DNA of 64,000 nucleotides, from NCBI GenBank assembly GCA_963666035.2, contig CAXXJI010000003.1, positions 124,001-188,000 on the forward strand, written 5' to 3'. This document shows positions 26,669-34,575 of this stretch, piece after piece (within the stretch, counting starts at the first letter, position 1; each line of letters opens with the position of its first letter). The stretch is from CALMFG01 sp963666035 (GTDB lineage: Bacteria; Bacillota; Clostridia; Christensenellales; CALMFG01). The notes under the pieces were generated by a model. The model ran no database searches and was not told where the DNA came from. It saw only the letters and a program-made list of their open reading frames with translations. A program made the position numbers and the translations under genes.

Positions 26669-27720
26669 ACGGGACATTTTGGCAGGGTAAGAGCGTCTTT
26701 GTGACGGGACATACCGGGTTTAAAGGCGCATGGCTTTGTTTTTGGCTAAATCGGATGGGAGCAAAAGTCACCGGATTTTCAGACCGCATCCCCACCCAGC
26801 CTTCGGCTTTCACGGCGATGAATTTGGCCGAAAGCATCACGGATATCCGCGGAGACGTGCGAGACCTGGAAGCACTGAAACAAGCGCTTAATCAGACGAG
26901 CCCGGAGATTGTATTGCATCTGGCGGCACAGCCGCTGGTGATTCCCGGTTTTGAAGACCCTGCGGGCACCTACAGCACCAATGTGATGGGCACCGTGAAC
27001 CTCTTAGAAGCGGTGCGGCAAAACGGCGGCGTGAAAGCTTGTGTGATCGTCACTTCGGATAAGGTCTATAAAAATAAAGAGAAAAAACAAGGATACAGCG
27101 AGAGCGACGAAATCGGCGGCGACGACCCATACGCGGGCTCCAAGGCTTGCGCCGAACTGGTGGTGGTGACCTACCGGAATGCTTTTTTAAACGGGATAAC
27201 GCCCGTGGCATCGGCCAGGGCGGGCAATGTCATTGGTGGGGGCGATTGGGCGCCTTACCGGCTTTTGCCGGATATTATCGACGCATTGAACCAGAAAAAA
27301 CCGTTGGATATTAGAAGACCCAAAGCGGTGCGCCCGTGGCAGCACGTTTTGGAGCCATTGAGCGGATATTTACTTTTGGCGGAAAAGCTATATACCGGAG
27401 GACAGGGCTTTGCCGGAGGATATAACTTTGGCCCTAAAAGAAGCGACTGCCGGCCGGTGGGCGACGTGGTGGATGCAGCCAGCCGCGCCTGGGGCGGGAA
27501 CCCGAAGATCAATATGGCCAACAGCGACTATCATGAAACCAGTTTGCTGCTTTTAAAAACCGGCAAGGCAAAAAAAGAGCTGGGATGGGAGCCGATGCTT
27601 TCGCTGGATGACGCGATTACATGGACGGTTGCCTGGTATAAAGCATTTTACAGCGGCGAGGATATGACGGCCGTGACAGCCCATCAGATTGATATGTTTT
27701 CTGAAAAAGAGGAAAGGTAA
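26665..27720 (+). CDS. ddhB: CDP-glucose 4,6-dehydratase
   Basis: RfbG/DdhB converts CDP-glucose to CDP-4-keto-6-deoxy-D-glucose with bound NAD+. Seen: 'GKSVFVTGHTGFKGAWL' (NAD motif with the family-specific 'GHTGFKG'), 'LHLAAQPLV', the catalytic 'VTSDKVYKN', and 'DPYAGSKACAE' (Tyr-x-x-x-Lys). The ATG at 26665 is five bases after GGAGG and forms ATGA with the ddhA stop; an upstream in-frame ATG at 26644 lies within ddhA and before that ribosome site, so it is less likely. Confidence 0.95.
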   Translation: MNGTFWQGKSVFVTGHTGFKGAWLCFWLNRMGAKVTGFSDRIPTQPSAFTAMNLAESITDIRGDVRDLEALKQALNQTSPEIVLHLAAQPLVIPGFEDPAGTYSTNVMGTVNLLEAVRQNGGVKACVIVTSDKVYKNKEKKQGYSESDEIGGDDPYAGSKACAELVVVTYRNAFLNGITPVASARAGNVIGGGDWAPYRLLPDIIDALNQKKPLDIRRPKAVRPWQHVLEPLSGYLLLAEKLYTGGQGFAGGYNFGPKRSDCRPVGDVVDAASRAWGGNPKINMANSDYHETSLLLLKTGKAKKELGWEPMLSLDDAITWTVAWYKAFYSGEDMTAVTAHQIDMFSEKEER

Positions 27721-27723
27721 CGG

Positions 27724-29325
27724 ATGAAAATACAAGTATTGGACTGTACGCTTCGCGATGGCGGCTTTGTGAATGATTGGCAGTTCGGGCATATGAGCAT
27801 CATCAACATCTACCTTCGACTTGCGGAAGCGGGAGTGGAGATTCTAGAGCTTGGTTTTTTGCACGATCAATCGGTTTTCGATATCAACCGTTCCATGCAG
27901 CCGACCACCGAGGACTTTAACCGTGTCTTTGATATTGCACCCAAAAACACACCCGTGCTGACCGGTATGGTGATTTTGGGAGAATGCAGGATAGAGAATA
28001 TCGGGCCCGCAGAGAACAGTATTTTGGATGCGATTCGCGTGGTCTTTAAAAAGCAGGATATTGACGAGGGAATTGCATACTGTAAGGGTGTCATTGAACG
28101 CGGTTATACGCTGTTTGTTCAGCCCGCGTCCGTGACCGATTATTCGCTCGAAGAATTAGCCGATTTAGCCGAGCGGCTGAACGCGCTCTCGCCGTACGCG
28201 GTGTATATTGTGGACACCTATGGCCTAATGCAGAAGCAAAACCTGTTGGACACTTTCGAAGTACTACACCGAACGCTAAAAAGCGATATCGCCATCGGCT
28301 ATCATGCGCACAACAACTTCAATCTGGCTTACGCCAACGCCACCGAGCTGTTGCAGTTAAACCCAGATCGGGATATCATTCTGGACGGCACGGTATATGG
28401 CATGGGCAAAGGGGCGGGAAACGCCAACACCGAGCTTTTGGCTTACTCGCTGAATAACGATTATGGGAAAAATTATGATATGTCTCAAGTTTTGGAGATT
28501 ATCAATCTTGAGATACTCGCATTAAAACAGAAATTCGACTGGGGATACTCTTTTTCCAAGTTCCTTTCGGCGGCGGGGCAGTGTCACCCGAAATATGTAG
28601 ATTTTCTGGTGGGCAAGAACACCCTGCCGGTCAAAGCGATCAACGCGATTTTGTCTGAAATACCTAAGGAAACCAAAACCCTGTTTGATAAAACACTGAT
28701 CGAACAGCTTTATGACACATATCTTTTGCAAAACTCTTCGGCGGACGACGGCTTCGCCCGATTGAAAAAAGATATTGACGGCCGGGATGTGCTGATTCTT
28801 TGCCCGGGCAGCAGCCTTGCTTTGCACAAAGCGGCGATTGAGGAATATATAAGCGAAAACCATCCGGTGGTGGTCTCAGCAAACTTTTTCTCGCGTGAAT
28901 ACGCCTGCGACTACATCATGGTTTCCAATGCCAAGCGATTTGGCCAGATGATTTACTACCTCAAAAAAGGCAAAGGAGAAAACCGAATCATCACCACGAC
29001 CAATGTCAGCGGGGTGGAAACCAAAGTGGATTATATGCTGAATGCGGAAGCGCTGAAGTTTGAACCCGAAGTCATTCGGTTTAATTCGGCGTTGATTATG
29101 ATCAAAGTGCTGGCCGAGCTGGGGCATAAACATGTGACACTGGCGGGTTTTGATGGATATCCCTCGGGAACTACGCACAAAGCCGCTTATCTGGCGCAGG
29201 ATTTTGCGTTTGATAAGCCGGTGGAAGGAGACGCGATCAACGCGGCGGTCAACGGAGCGCTGATTGAACTGAAACAAAAAATCGATATTCATCTGCTTAC
29301 ACCTTCGGTGTATGATATTAAATAA
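27724..29325 (+). CDS. HMGL-like aldolase fused to a PGSSL-type Rossmann domain
   Basis: A 533-residue two-domain protein. Residues 1-300 are a DRE-TIM barrel: 'VLDCTLRDGGF' (metal and catalytic residues), 'YIVDTYG', 'GYHAHNNFNLAYAN', 'DGTVYGMGKGAGN', most like 4-hydroxy-2-oxovalerate aldolase. Residues from about 340 form a second domain starting 'DVLILCPGSSLALHK' with 'LGHKHVTLAGFDGY', resembling the DUF115/MptE-like fold seen in glycan genes. It could make or use a short keto acid or acetaldehyde for the ThDP enzyme. Three bases after ddhB; last gene of the operon before a terminator. Confidence 0.78.
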   Translation: MKIQVLDCTLRDGGFVNDWQFGHMSIINIYLRLAEAGVEILELGFLHDQSVFDINRSMQPTTEDFNRVFDIAPKNTPVLTGMVILGECRIENIGPAENSILDAIRVVFKKQDIDEGIAYCKGVIERGYTLFVQPASVTDYSLEELADLAERLNALSPYAVYIVDTYGLMQKQNLLDTFEVLHRTLKSDIAIGYHAHNNFNLAYANATELLQLNPDRDIILDGTVYGMGKGAGNANTELLAYSLNNDYGKNYDMSQVLEIINLEILALKQKFDWGYSFSKFLSAAGQCHPKYVDFLVGKNTLPVKAINAILSEIPKETKTLFDKTLIEQLYDTYLLQNSSADDGFARLKKDIDGRDVLILCPGSSLALHKAAIEEYISENHPVVVSANFFSREYACDYIMVSNAKRFGQMIYYLKKGKGENRIITTTNVSGVETKVDYMLNAEALKFEPEVIRFNSALIMIKVLAELGHKHVTLAGFDGYPSGTTHKAAYLAQDFAFDKPVEGDAINAAVNGALIELKQKIDIHLLTPSVYDIK

Positions 29326-29333
29326 GCAAAATG

Positions 29334-29363
29334 AAGCTCGGTGCGATGCATCGGGCTTTTTTC
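29334..29363 (+). terminator. Terminator of the CDP-sugar operon
   Basis: Stem AAGCTCGGTGC / GCATCGGGCTT with two wobble pairs and a GAT loop, followed by a run of six T. It separates the sugar operon from zwf. Confidence 0.8.
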
Positions 29364-29451
29364 GTTTGGCGGGACGAAAACAGGTGTGATAAAATCACAT
29401 TATCAGGGAGCATCAAAAAGGTATACTTCTATTATATAAAGGGATAACGAT

Positions 29452-30936
29452 ATGATAAACGAAAACGACAGACAACAAAAATATAACAAAAGCGTGATGG
29501 TCATCTTTGGGGCCACTGGTGATTTGACGCACAAAAAGCTGATGCCCGCGCTCTATAATCTTTTAAAGCGAAATCTCCTGCCTGAGGGTTTTCGCATCAT
29601 TGCGGTCGGCCGAAGGGAAAAGACCAGCGAAAGCTATATGCAGGAAATAGAAGAAAGTATTAAAAACAATATCTATGGCGACATAAAACCAGAAATATGC
29701 GAAGCGCTAGCCAAAAGCGTGACTTACCACCGCCAGGATTTTGCCGAGGATGAGGGATATACGAAACTCAAAAAAGCCATTGGTGAAAAAGCCAATGTGA
29801 TGTATTATCTGGCTGTGGCGCCGCAGGCGTTTGAAGTGATTATCGGCAAGCTGCATCAGCATAATATGCATATGAATCATGATGGTTGGCGGCGGGTAGT
29901 GATTGAAAAACCATTCGGCGCAGACCTTAAGACCGCCGAATACTTAAATGAGAAAATCAACGCAGTATTTCCCGAAAAGGATATTTACCGCATCGATCAT
30001 TATCTCGGTAAGGAGATGCTGCAAAACATCATCATCTTAAGGTTTGCTAACGCCATCTTTGAGCCGATATGGAACAAAAACTATATCGACAATATTCAGA
30101 TTACTTCCTCCGAGGACATTGGTGTGGGTGCTCGGGGCGGGTATTATGAGCACTCGGGTGCGCTTCGTGATATGCTGCAGAATCATCTTTTACAGCTGCT
30201 AAGCCTCACGGTCATGGAACCGCCGAGAAGCCTTTCAGAGAGCGATATACGCATTGAAAAATTGAAGGTGCTACGCAGCCTCAACGACCGACTGGACAGC
30301 ATTGAGACCGTACGCGGTCAGTACGGTGCGGGACTGGTGAATGGCAAAGCCATCCCTGCGTACCGTGAGCAGGAGAAGATCAGCCCGCAAAGTGATGTGG
30401 AAACCTTTGTTGCCACCAAGATGTACTTAAACACCGGCCGTTGGCAGGGCGTGCCCATCTATATCCGCACCGGCAAGGCGCTGAAAGAAAAGACCACCGA
30501 AGTGGTGATTGAGTTTAAAGAAACCCCCTACAGCCACTACTTCCCCGAGCAGACCTTAAAGCCAAACCTTTTGGTCATCAAGATTCAGCCCGAAGAGGGC
30601 ATGGTGGTGCGATTTTGCGCCAAAAACCCGGGCGCGTTGAATCAGGTGGTGCCGGTGGGCATGGACTTTTGTCAGAACTGTCAGACCGGAGTCAATTCAC
30701 CCGAAGCCTATGAGCGGCTTTTGCACGACGTGATAAGGGGTGATGCTACTCTATTTACCCGCTGGGAGGAAGTGGAGGCGTCCTGGATATTCGCCGATCG
30801 TATTAAAGCGGAGTGGGACAAACAAAGGCCGGATTTCCCCAATTATACACCGGGGTCTTGGGGGCCTAAGGCGGCGGATGAGCTTTTGGCCAAAGACAGC
30901 AGACGGTGGTGGGTCAGCCAGACAGGAGAGATTTAA
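29452..30936 (+). CDS. zwf: Glucose-6-phosphate 1-dehydrogenase
   Basis: First enzyme of the oxidative pentose phosphate pathway: glucose-6-phosphate plus NADP+ to 6-phosphogluconolactone. Seen: the coenzyme motif 'FGATGDLTHKKLMPAL' near the start, the catalytic block 'RIDHYLGKEMLQN' (His-Tyr-Leu-Gly-Lys), and the 494-residue normal length. No pgl or gnd gene is adjacent. The cyclase-family gene starts two bases after the stop, so they are co-transcribed. Confidence 0.96.
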   Translation: MINENDRQQKYNKSVMVIFGATGDLTHKKLMPALYNLLKRNLLPEGFRIIAVGRREKTSESYMQEIEESIKNNIYGDIKPEICEALAKSVTYHRQDFAEDEGYTKLKKAIGEKANVMYYLAVAPQAFEVIIGKLHQHNMHMNHDGWRRVVIEKPFGADLKTAEYLNEKINAVFPEKDIYRIDHYLGKEMLQNIIILRFANAIFEPIWNKNYIDNIQITSSEDIGVGARGGYYEHSGALRDMLQNHLLQLLSLTVMEPPRSLSESDIRIEKLKVLRSLNDRLDSIETVRGQYGAGLVNGKAIPAYREQEKISPQSDVETFVATKMYLNTGRWQGVPIYIRTGKALKEKTTEVVIEFKETPYSHYFPEQTLKPNLLVIKIQPEEGMVVRFCAKNPGALNQVVPVGMDFCQNCQTGVNSPEAYERLLHDVIRGDATLFTRWEEVEASWIFADRIKAEWDKQRPDFPNYTPGSWGPKAADELLAKDSRRWWVSQTGEI

Positions 30937-30938
30937 AG

Positions 30939-31565
30939 ATGATTGATATTTCGATGCCGATTACCGAGACGATGCAGGTTTATAAAAACAAGCCGGAAAA
31001 GAAACCGAAGATTACGGCAATCGCCACGCATGACCAAAACGGGATGCACGAAAGCGAGATTCACATGAATCTGCATACCGGAACGCATATGGACGCGCCG
31101 CTGCATATGGTGGCGGGCGGCAAGACGATGAAAGACACATCGATTGAAAAGTTGGTTTCGCCCTGCCGGGTGGTGGACGTCACCGGGGTCATCAGCGGTA
31201 TTACAGAAGACGACTTGAAAGATCAGGGGATTCAGCGCGGAGACTTTGTGCTTCTGAAAACCAAAAACTCATTTTCGGAAGATTTTGATTTTGAGTTTAT
31301 CTATCTCGAGCGCACCGGAGCGGCGTATCTGGCTGAACTTGGTATCAAAGGTGTGGGCATTGACGGCCTTGGCATTGAGCGCGCGCAAAGCGATTACGCC
31401 ACGCACAGAACACTGCTTGGGGCGGATATCCCGATTATCGAAGGATTGCGGCTGAAGGATGTATCCGCAGGCGAGTACATTCTGGTGGCATTGCCCATCA
31501 GCATCCCCGAAGCTGAGGCTTCGCCGGTACGTGCAGTATTGCTGGAAAAAGGCGAATTGATATAG
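30939..31565 (+). CDS. Cyclase-family metal hydrolase (kynurenine formamidase-like)
   Basis: A 208-residue PF04199 protein with the metal-binding signature 'HTGTHMDAPLH' (H-x-G-T-H-x-D-x-P-x-H) and the following 'DTSIEKL' and 'GVGIDGLGIE' segments. Members include arylformamidase (kynurenine formamidase) and other amide or lactone hydrolases. Lying directly behind zwf, a lactonase-like role might be imagined, but the sequence itself only supports metal-dependent hydrolase. The ATG at 30939 follows AGGAGAG; a longer in-frame GTG/ATG extension would run back into zwf. Confidence 0.88.
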   Translation: MIDISMPITETMQVYKNKPEKKPKITAIATHDQNGMHESEIHMNLHTGTHMDAPLHMVAGGKTMKDTSIEKLVSPCRVVDVTGVISGITEDDLKDQGIQRGDFVLLKTKNSFSEDFDFEFIYLERTGAAYLAELGIKGVGIDGLGIERAQSDYATHRTLLGADIPIIEGLRLKDVSAGEYILVALPISIPEAEASPVRAVLLEKGELI

Positions 31566-31703
31566 AATGTGACGGATAAGTTAGCAAAAACTAACCGATT
31601 TAATCAAATTGACATATTTGTTTCGATGTTCTTCATGGTTTCGCTATAGTTTATTCTAAAAAAGCGTTTATCCTTGAAAACACAGGATATGGGAGGAATT
31701 TTT

Positions 31704-32420
31704 ATGACAGGATTGGAAGCATTGATCGGCAATGAAGTGACGCTCATCACCGTTTTTCTGGCGGGTGTGATATCGTTTTTGTCGCCCTGCATTGTGCCCC
31801 TTCTGCCAGTCTATTTTTCAACGCTGGCGGGCAACCGGATTGTGGAGGACGAAAAGGGCAATAAGCGCTATGACGCGTCGCTGATTGTTAAGACGCTGCT
31901 GTTTATACTTGGGATATCCACAACCTTCATCGCGCTCGGCTTCGGTGCGGGATTCTTCGGTTCGCTGTTCCTAAATCGGACATTTCTCATCGTCATGGGC
32001 ATCGTGGTCATCATTATGGGAATTTTCCAGACCGGATTAATCAAGCTGAAATTTATGCAGCGGGAAGCCAAACTTGATTTAAAGCGTTCCAAAACCGGCG
32101 ACTATCTGGGCGCGCTGCTTTTAGGCCTGGCGTTCAGCTTTGGCTGGACCCCATGCATCGGCCCTATCCTTGGCTCGGTTCTGGTCATCGCGGCTTCGGG
32201 AACGCCCCTGTATGGCGCGGCGTTGATGGCGGTTTATACGCTGGGTCTGGCACTGCCATTTTTGATCATTGCGGTGTTTGCAAACTTTCTGCTTTCCCGC
32301 ATCAAGAAACTCAACAAATATATGCCAATCATTAAGATTATCGGCGGGATTATCATCATTATCATGGGAGTACTACTGCTGACCGGAAAGCTCAATGTGC
32401 TGACGGCAGCGTTGATGTAA
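31704..32420 (+). CDS. CcdA-type thiol-disulfide transmembrane reductase
   Basis: A 238-residue, six-helix protein of the CcdA/DsbD-beta family that carries reducing equivalents from cytoplasmic thioredoxin to the outside. The two essential cysteines are in 'ISFLSPCIVPLLPVYF' (helix 1) and 'FGWTPCIGPILGSVL' (helix 4), both present. GGGAGG precedes the ATG at 31704. It is the first gene of an operon with a thioredoxin-like lipoprotein and MsrAB, so its electrons are probably for methionine sulfoxide repair rather than cytochrome c maturation. Confidence 0.93.
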   Translation: MTGLEALIGNEVTLITVFLAGVISFLSPCIVPLLPVYFSTLAGNRIVEDEKGNKRYDASLIVKTLLFILGISTTFIALGFGAGFFGSLFLNRTFLIVMGIVVIIMGIFQTGLIKLKFMQREAKLDLKRSKTGDYLGALLLGLAFSFGWTPCIGPILGSVLVIAASGTPLYGAALMAVYTLGLALPFLIIAVFANFLLSRIKKLNKYMPIIKIIGGIIIIIMGVLLLTGKLNVLTAALM

Positions 32421-32446
32421 TCAGAAAAAAAGAGGAGAATAAGCAT

Positions 32447-33016
32447 ATGAAAAAGAAATTATTAGTTGTGATGGGTGTGGTTCTCAGTTTGGCGCTGCTG
32501 GTAACGGCGTGTGCTCCGGCTGCGGCCGCCACCGAGACCACAACCGAAAAGAGTACTGAAACAACAGAAGCGGCGGATATGGAAGAAGCCACAGAAACGG
32601 AAGGAACAACCATTATGCTATATGATTATGCAGGCGATCCGGTGGATATCTTTGCGGACGGTAAACCGGTATATTTAAAAGCGTGGGCGTCCTGGTGTCC
32701 GTCCTGCCTGGCGGGATTAGGTGAGCTGGATGCACTGATGGCCGAAGAACACGACTATAAAGTGGTGACCATTGTGGCACCCGGTGTTTTTGGCGAAAAA
32801 TCCGAGGATGAGTTTAAGCACTGGCTGGCCGGCATTGCAAGCGATTACCCGAACGTGGACGTGTTGTTTGACCGGGATGCGGATATGATGTATGCGCTTG
32901 GTATTCAGGCTTTTCCGACATCCTTCTACTTTAATGGACAAGGCAATGTGGCGAATATGCGCATCGGGCACAATGACAATGAATATATCAACAGCACGAT
33001 GGCATCCATAGAATAG
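32447..33016 (+). CDS. Extracellular thioredoxin-like lipoprotein
   Basis: A 189-residue lipoprotein: signal peptide with lipobox ending 'VTAC' (Cys22), an acidic Thr/Glu linker, then a TlpA/thioredoxin fold with the active site 'WASWCPSC' (Cys84-x-x-Cys87) and a cis-Pro in 'QAFPTSFYF'. It should shuttle electrons from CcdA to MsrAB at the outer face of the membrane, as Etrx proteins do in Streptococcus pneumoniae. It lies 26 bases after ccdA and 35 bases before msrAB, with GAGGAG as ribosome site. Confidence 0.92.
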   Translation: MKKKLLVVMGVVLSLALLVTACAPAAAATETTTEKSTETTEAADMEEATETEGTTIMLYDYAGDPVDIFADGKPVYLKAWASWCPSCLAGLGELDALMAEEHDYKVVTIVAPGVFGEKSEDEFKHWLAGIASDYPNVDVLFDRDADMMYALGIQAFPTSFYFNGQGNVANMRIGHNDNEYINSTMASIE

Positions 33017-33051
33017 TGCAAAAAAACAATTGAATAGAGGAGGAAGCGGCG

Positions 33052-34188
33052 ATGAAACAAAAAGCCTTAGCGACGGTGATGGTTTTGTTAACGGCAGTTC
33101 TACTGGCGGCGTGTACTCCAAGCGAAGCGTCCGAAAAAGAACCGGACGCGGCAGTGAATGGAGAATCGGTGGTGATTGAGGTGAGCAATTTACGGGATAT
33201 CTATTTGGCCGGAGGGTGTTTCTGGGGTGTCGAGGAGTTTTTCTCACGCATACCCGGCGTTTATGATGTGGTTTCGGGTTATGCCAATGGCGATGAAACC
33301 GTACAGGATCCATCTTATCAGGATGTAATTGCGGGGTCTGGGCACGCGGAAACTGTGCATATCCGTTATGACCCAAAAATTGTTGATTTGCAGACACTGC
33401 TGATCTACTATTTTCGCATCATCGACCCGGTTTCGGTCAATCAACAGGGAAATGATCGCGGTATCCAATATCGGACCGGAATTTATTATACAAACGAGAG
33501 TGACGTGCCAGTGATCGAAGCGGTGCGGGATCATGAGCAGGAAAAGTATGACCAGAATTTTGCGGTGGAAGTTGAACCTTTACAGAACTTCTTTGAAGCG
33601 GAAGATTATCATCAGGATTATCTGCAAAAGAACCCGAACGGGTACTGCCATATTAATTTCAGCCACTTAAAAGACCCGATTGAGAAAATAGCGCTCGGCG
33701 GTTCAAGCTATGAGGACGGCATCGTGTTGATCGATCCTGCTGATTACGTAAAACCGAGTGAAGCGGAGATTCGGTCGATGCTGACCGACGAGCAGTATTA
33801 TGTCACACAAAAAGCAGGTACCGAAGCGTCATTCGGTAATGAATACTACGACAATCATGAAGCAGGCATCTACGTGGATATCGTAACCGGTGAGCCCTTA
33901 TTCGCTTCGGTAGATAAATATGACTCCATGTGCGGTTGGCCGAGCTTTGTCAAACCCATCAGTCCGGATGTGGTAAACTATGCCGAGGACACAAGTTATG
34001 GCATGAGTAGAATTGAAGTGCGAAGCCGCGTGGGCAACAGTCACCTTGGCCATGTGTTTGATGACGGGCCGCGGGACCGTGGCGGGAAACGCTATTGTAT
34101 CAATTCAGCGTCCATTCGGTTTATCCCAAAAGCCGATATGGATGGCGAAGGGTATGGATACCTTTTACCGCTTGCGATCGCTTACTAG
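33052..34188 (+). CDS. msrAB: Lipoprotein methionine sulfoxide reductase MsrA-MsrB fusion
   Basis: A 378-residue lipoprotein (lipobox Cys21) with MsrA first and MsrB second. MsrA has 'AGGCFWGVEEFF' (catalytic Cys56) and 'SGYANG'; MsrB has 'CGWPSFVKPI', 'HLGHVFDDGP' and the catalytic Cys in 'RYCINSAS'. It reduces both S- and R-methionine sulfoxide in surface proteins. The MsrB zinc-binding CxxC pairs are absent, which occurs in some MsrB forms. Together with CcdA and the thioredoxin lipoprotein it makes a full extracytoplasmic repair chain. Confidence 0.95.
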   Translation: MKQKALATVMVLLTAVLLAACTPSEASEKEPDAAVNGESVVIEVSNLRDIYLAGGCFWGVEEFFSRIPGVYDVVSGYANGDETVQDPSYQDVIAGSGHAETVHIRYDPKIVDLQTLLIYYFRIIDPVSVNQQGNDRGIQYRTGIYYTNESDVPVIEAVRDHEQEKYDQNFAVEVEPLQNFFEAEDYHQDYLQKNPNGYCHINFSHLKDPIEKIALGGSSYEDGIVLIDPADYVKPSEAEIRSMLTDEQYYVTQKAGTEASFGNEYYDNHEAGIYVDIVTGEPLFASVDKYDSMCGWPSFVKPISPDVVNYAEDTSYGMSRIEVRSRVGNSHLGHVFDDGPRDRGGKRYCINSASIRFIPKADMDGEGYGYLLPLAIAY

Positions 34189-34201
34189 ATTAACGTATAA
34201 T

Positions 34202-34236
34202 ATCAAGGTGCTTTTGATAAGGCACCTTGATTTTTG
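34202..34236 (+). terminator. Terminator of the ccdA-trx-msrAB operon
   Basis: Stem ATCAAGGTGC / GCACCTTGAT with a ten-base loop followed by five T. Confidence 0.85.
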
Positions 34237-34250
34237 TGTAGAGGAGAAAA

Positions 34251-34517
34251 ATGACTTTGAGTATTCTGGAAGCGGGGATGCTGGTGTGTTTTGGCTTGGC
34301 CTGGCCGGTCTCCATCTATAAATCCTTTACCAGCCGAACCAACAAGGGTAAAAGCATCGGTTTTTTGCTGGTGATTTGGATTGGATATGTCTTTGGGATT
34401 TTAAATAAAGTGCTGGGGCATATGGACTGGGTTATCTGGCTTTATGGGCTGAATCTTTTAATGGTTAGTATAGACGCGATATTGTATATGCGAAACAGTC
34501 GGCTGGAAAAACGGTAA
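34251..34517 (+). CDS. Small three-helix PQ-loop-like membrane protein
   Basis: An 88-residue protein with three hydrophobic helices. The first helix and loop, 'GLAWPVSIYKSFTSRTNKGKSIGFLLVIWIGYVFGI', resemble the PQ-loop/SemiSWEET family, with Trp-Pro in the position of the Pro-Gln motif. SemiSWEETs are dimeric sugar transporters of this size. Substrate and even transport activity are uncertain. It has GAGGAG before the ATG and terminators on both sides, so it is a separate short unit. Confidence 0.65.
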   Translation: MTLSILEAGMLVCFGLAWPVSIYKSFTSRTNKGKSIGFLLVIWIGYVFGILNKVLGHMDWVIWLYGLNLLMVSIDAILYMRNSRLEKR

Positions 34518-34521
34518 AGCT

Positions 34522-34550
34522 AAAAAAAGGAGTGAAGAATCACTCCTTTT
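34522..34550. terminator. Bidirectional terminator
   Basis: Stem AAAAGGAGTGA / TCACTCCTTTT with a four-base loop, between the rightward PQ-loop gene and the leftward MFS gene. Confidence 0.85.
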
Positions 34551-34575
34551 CATATTGTTTTGGCTGCAAATGATT

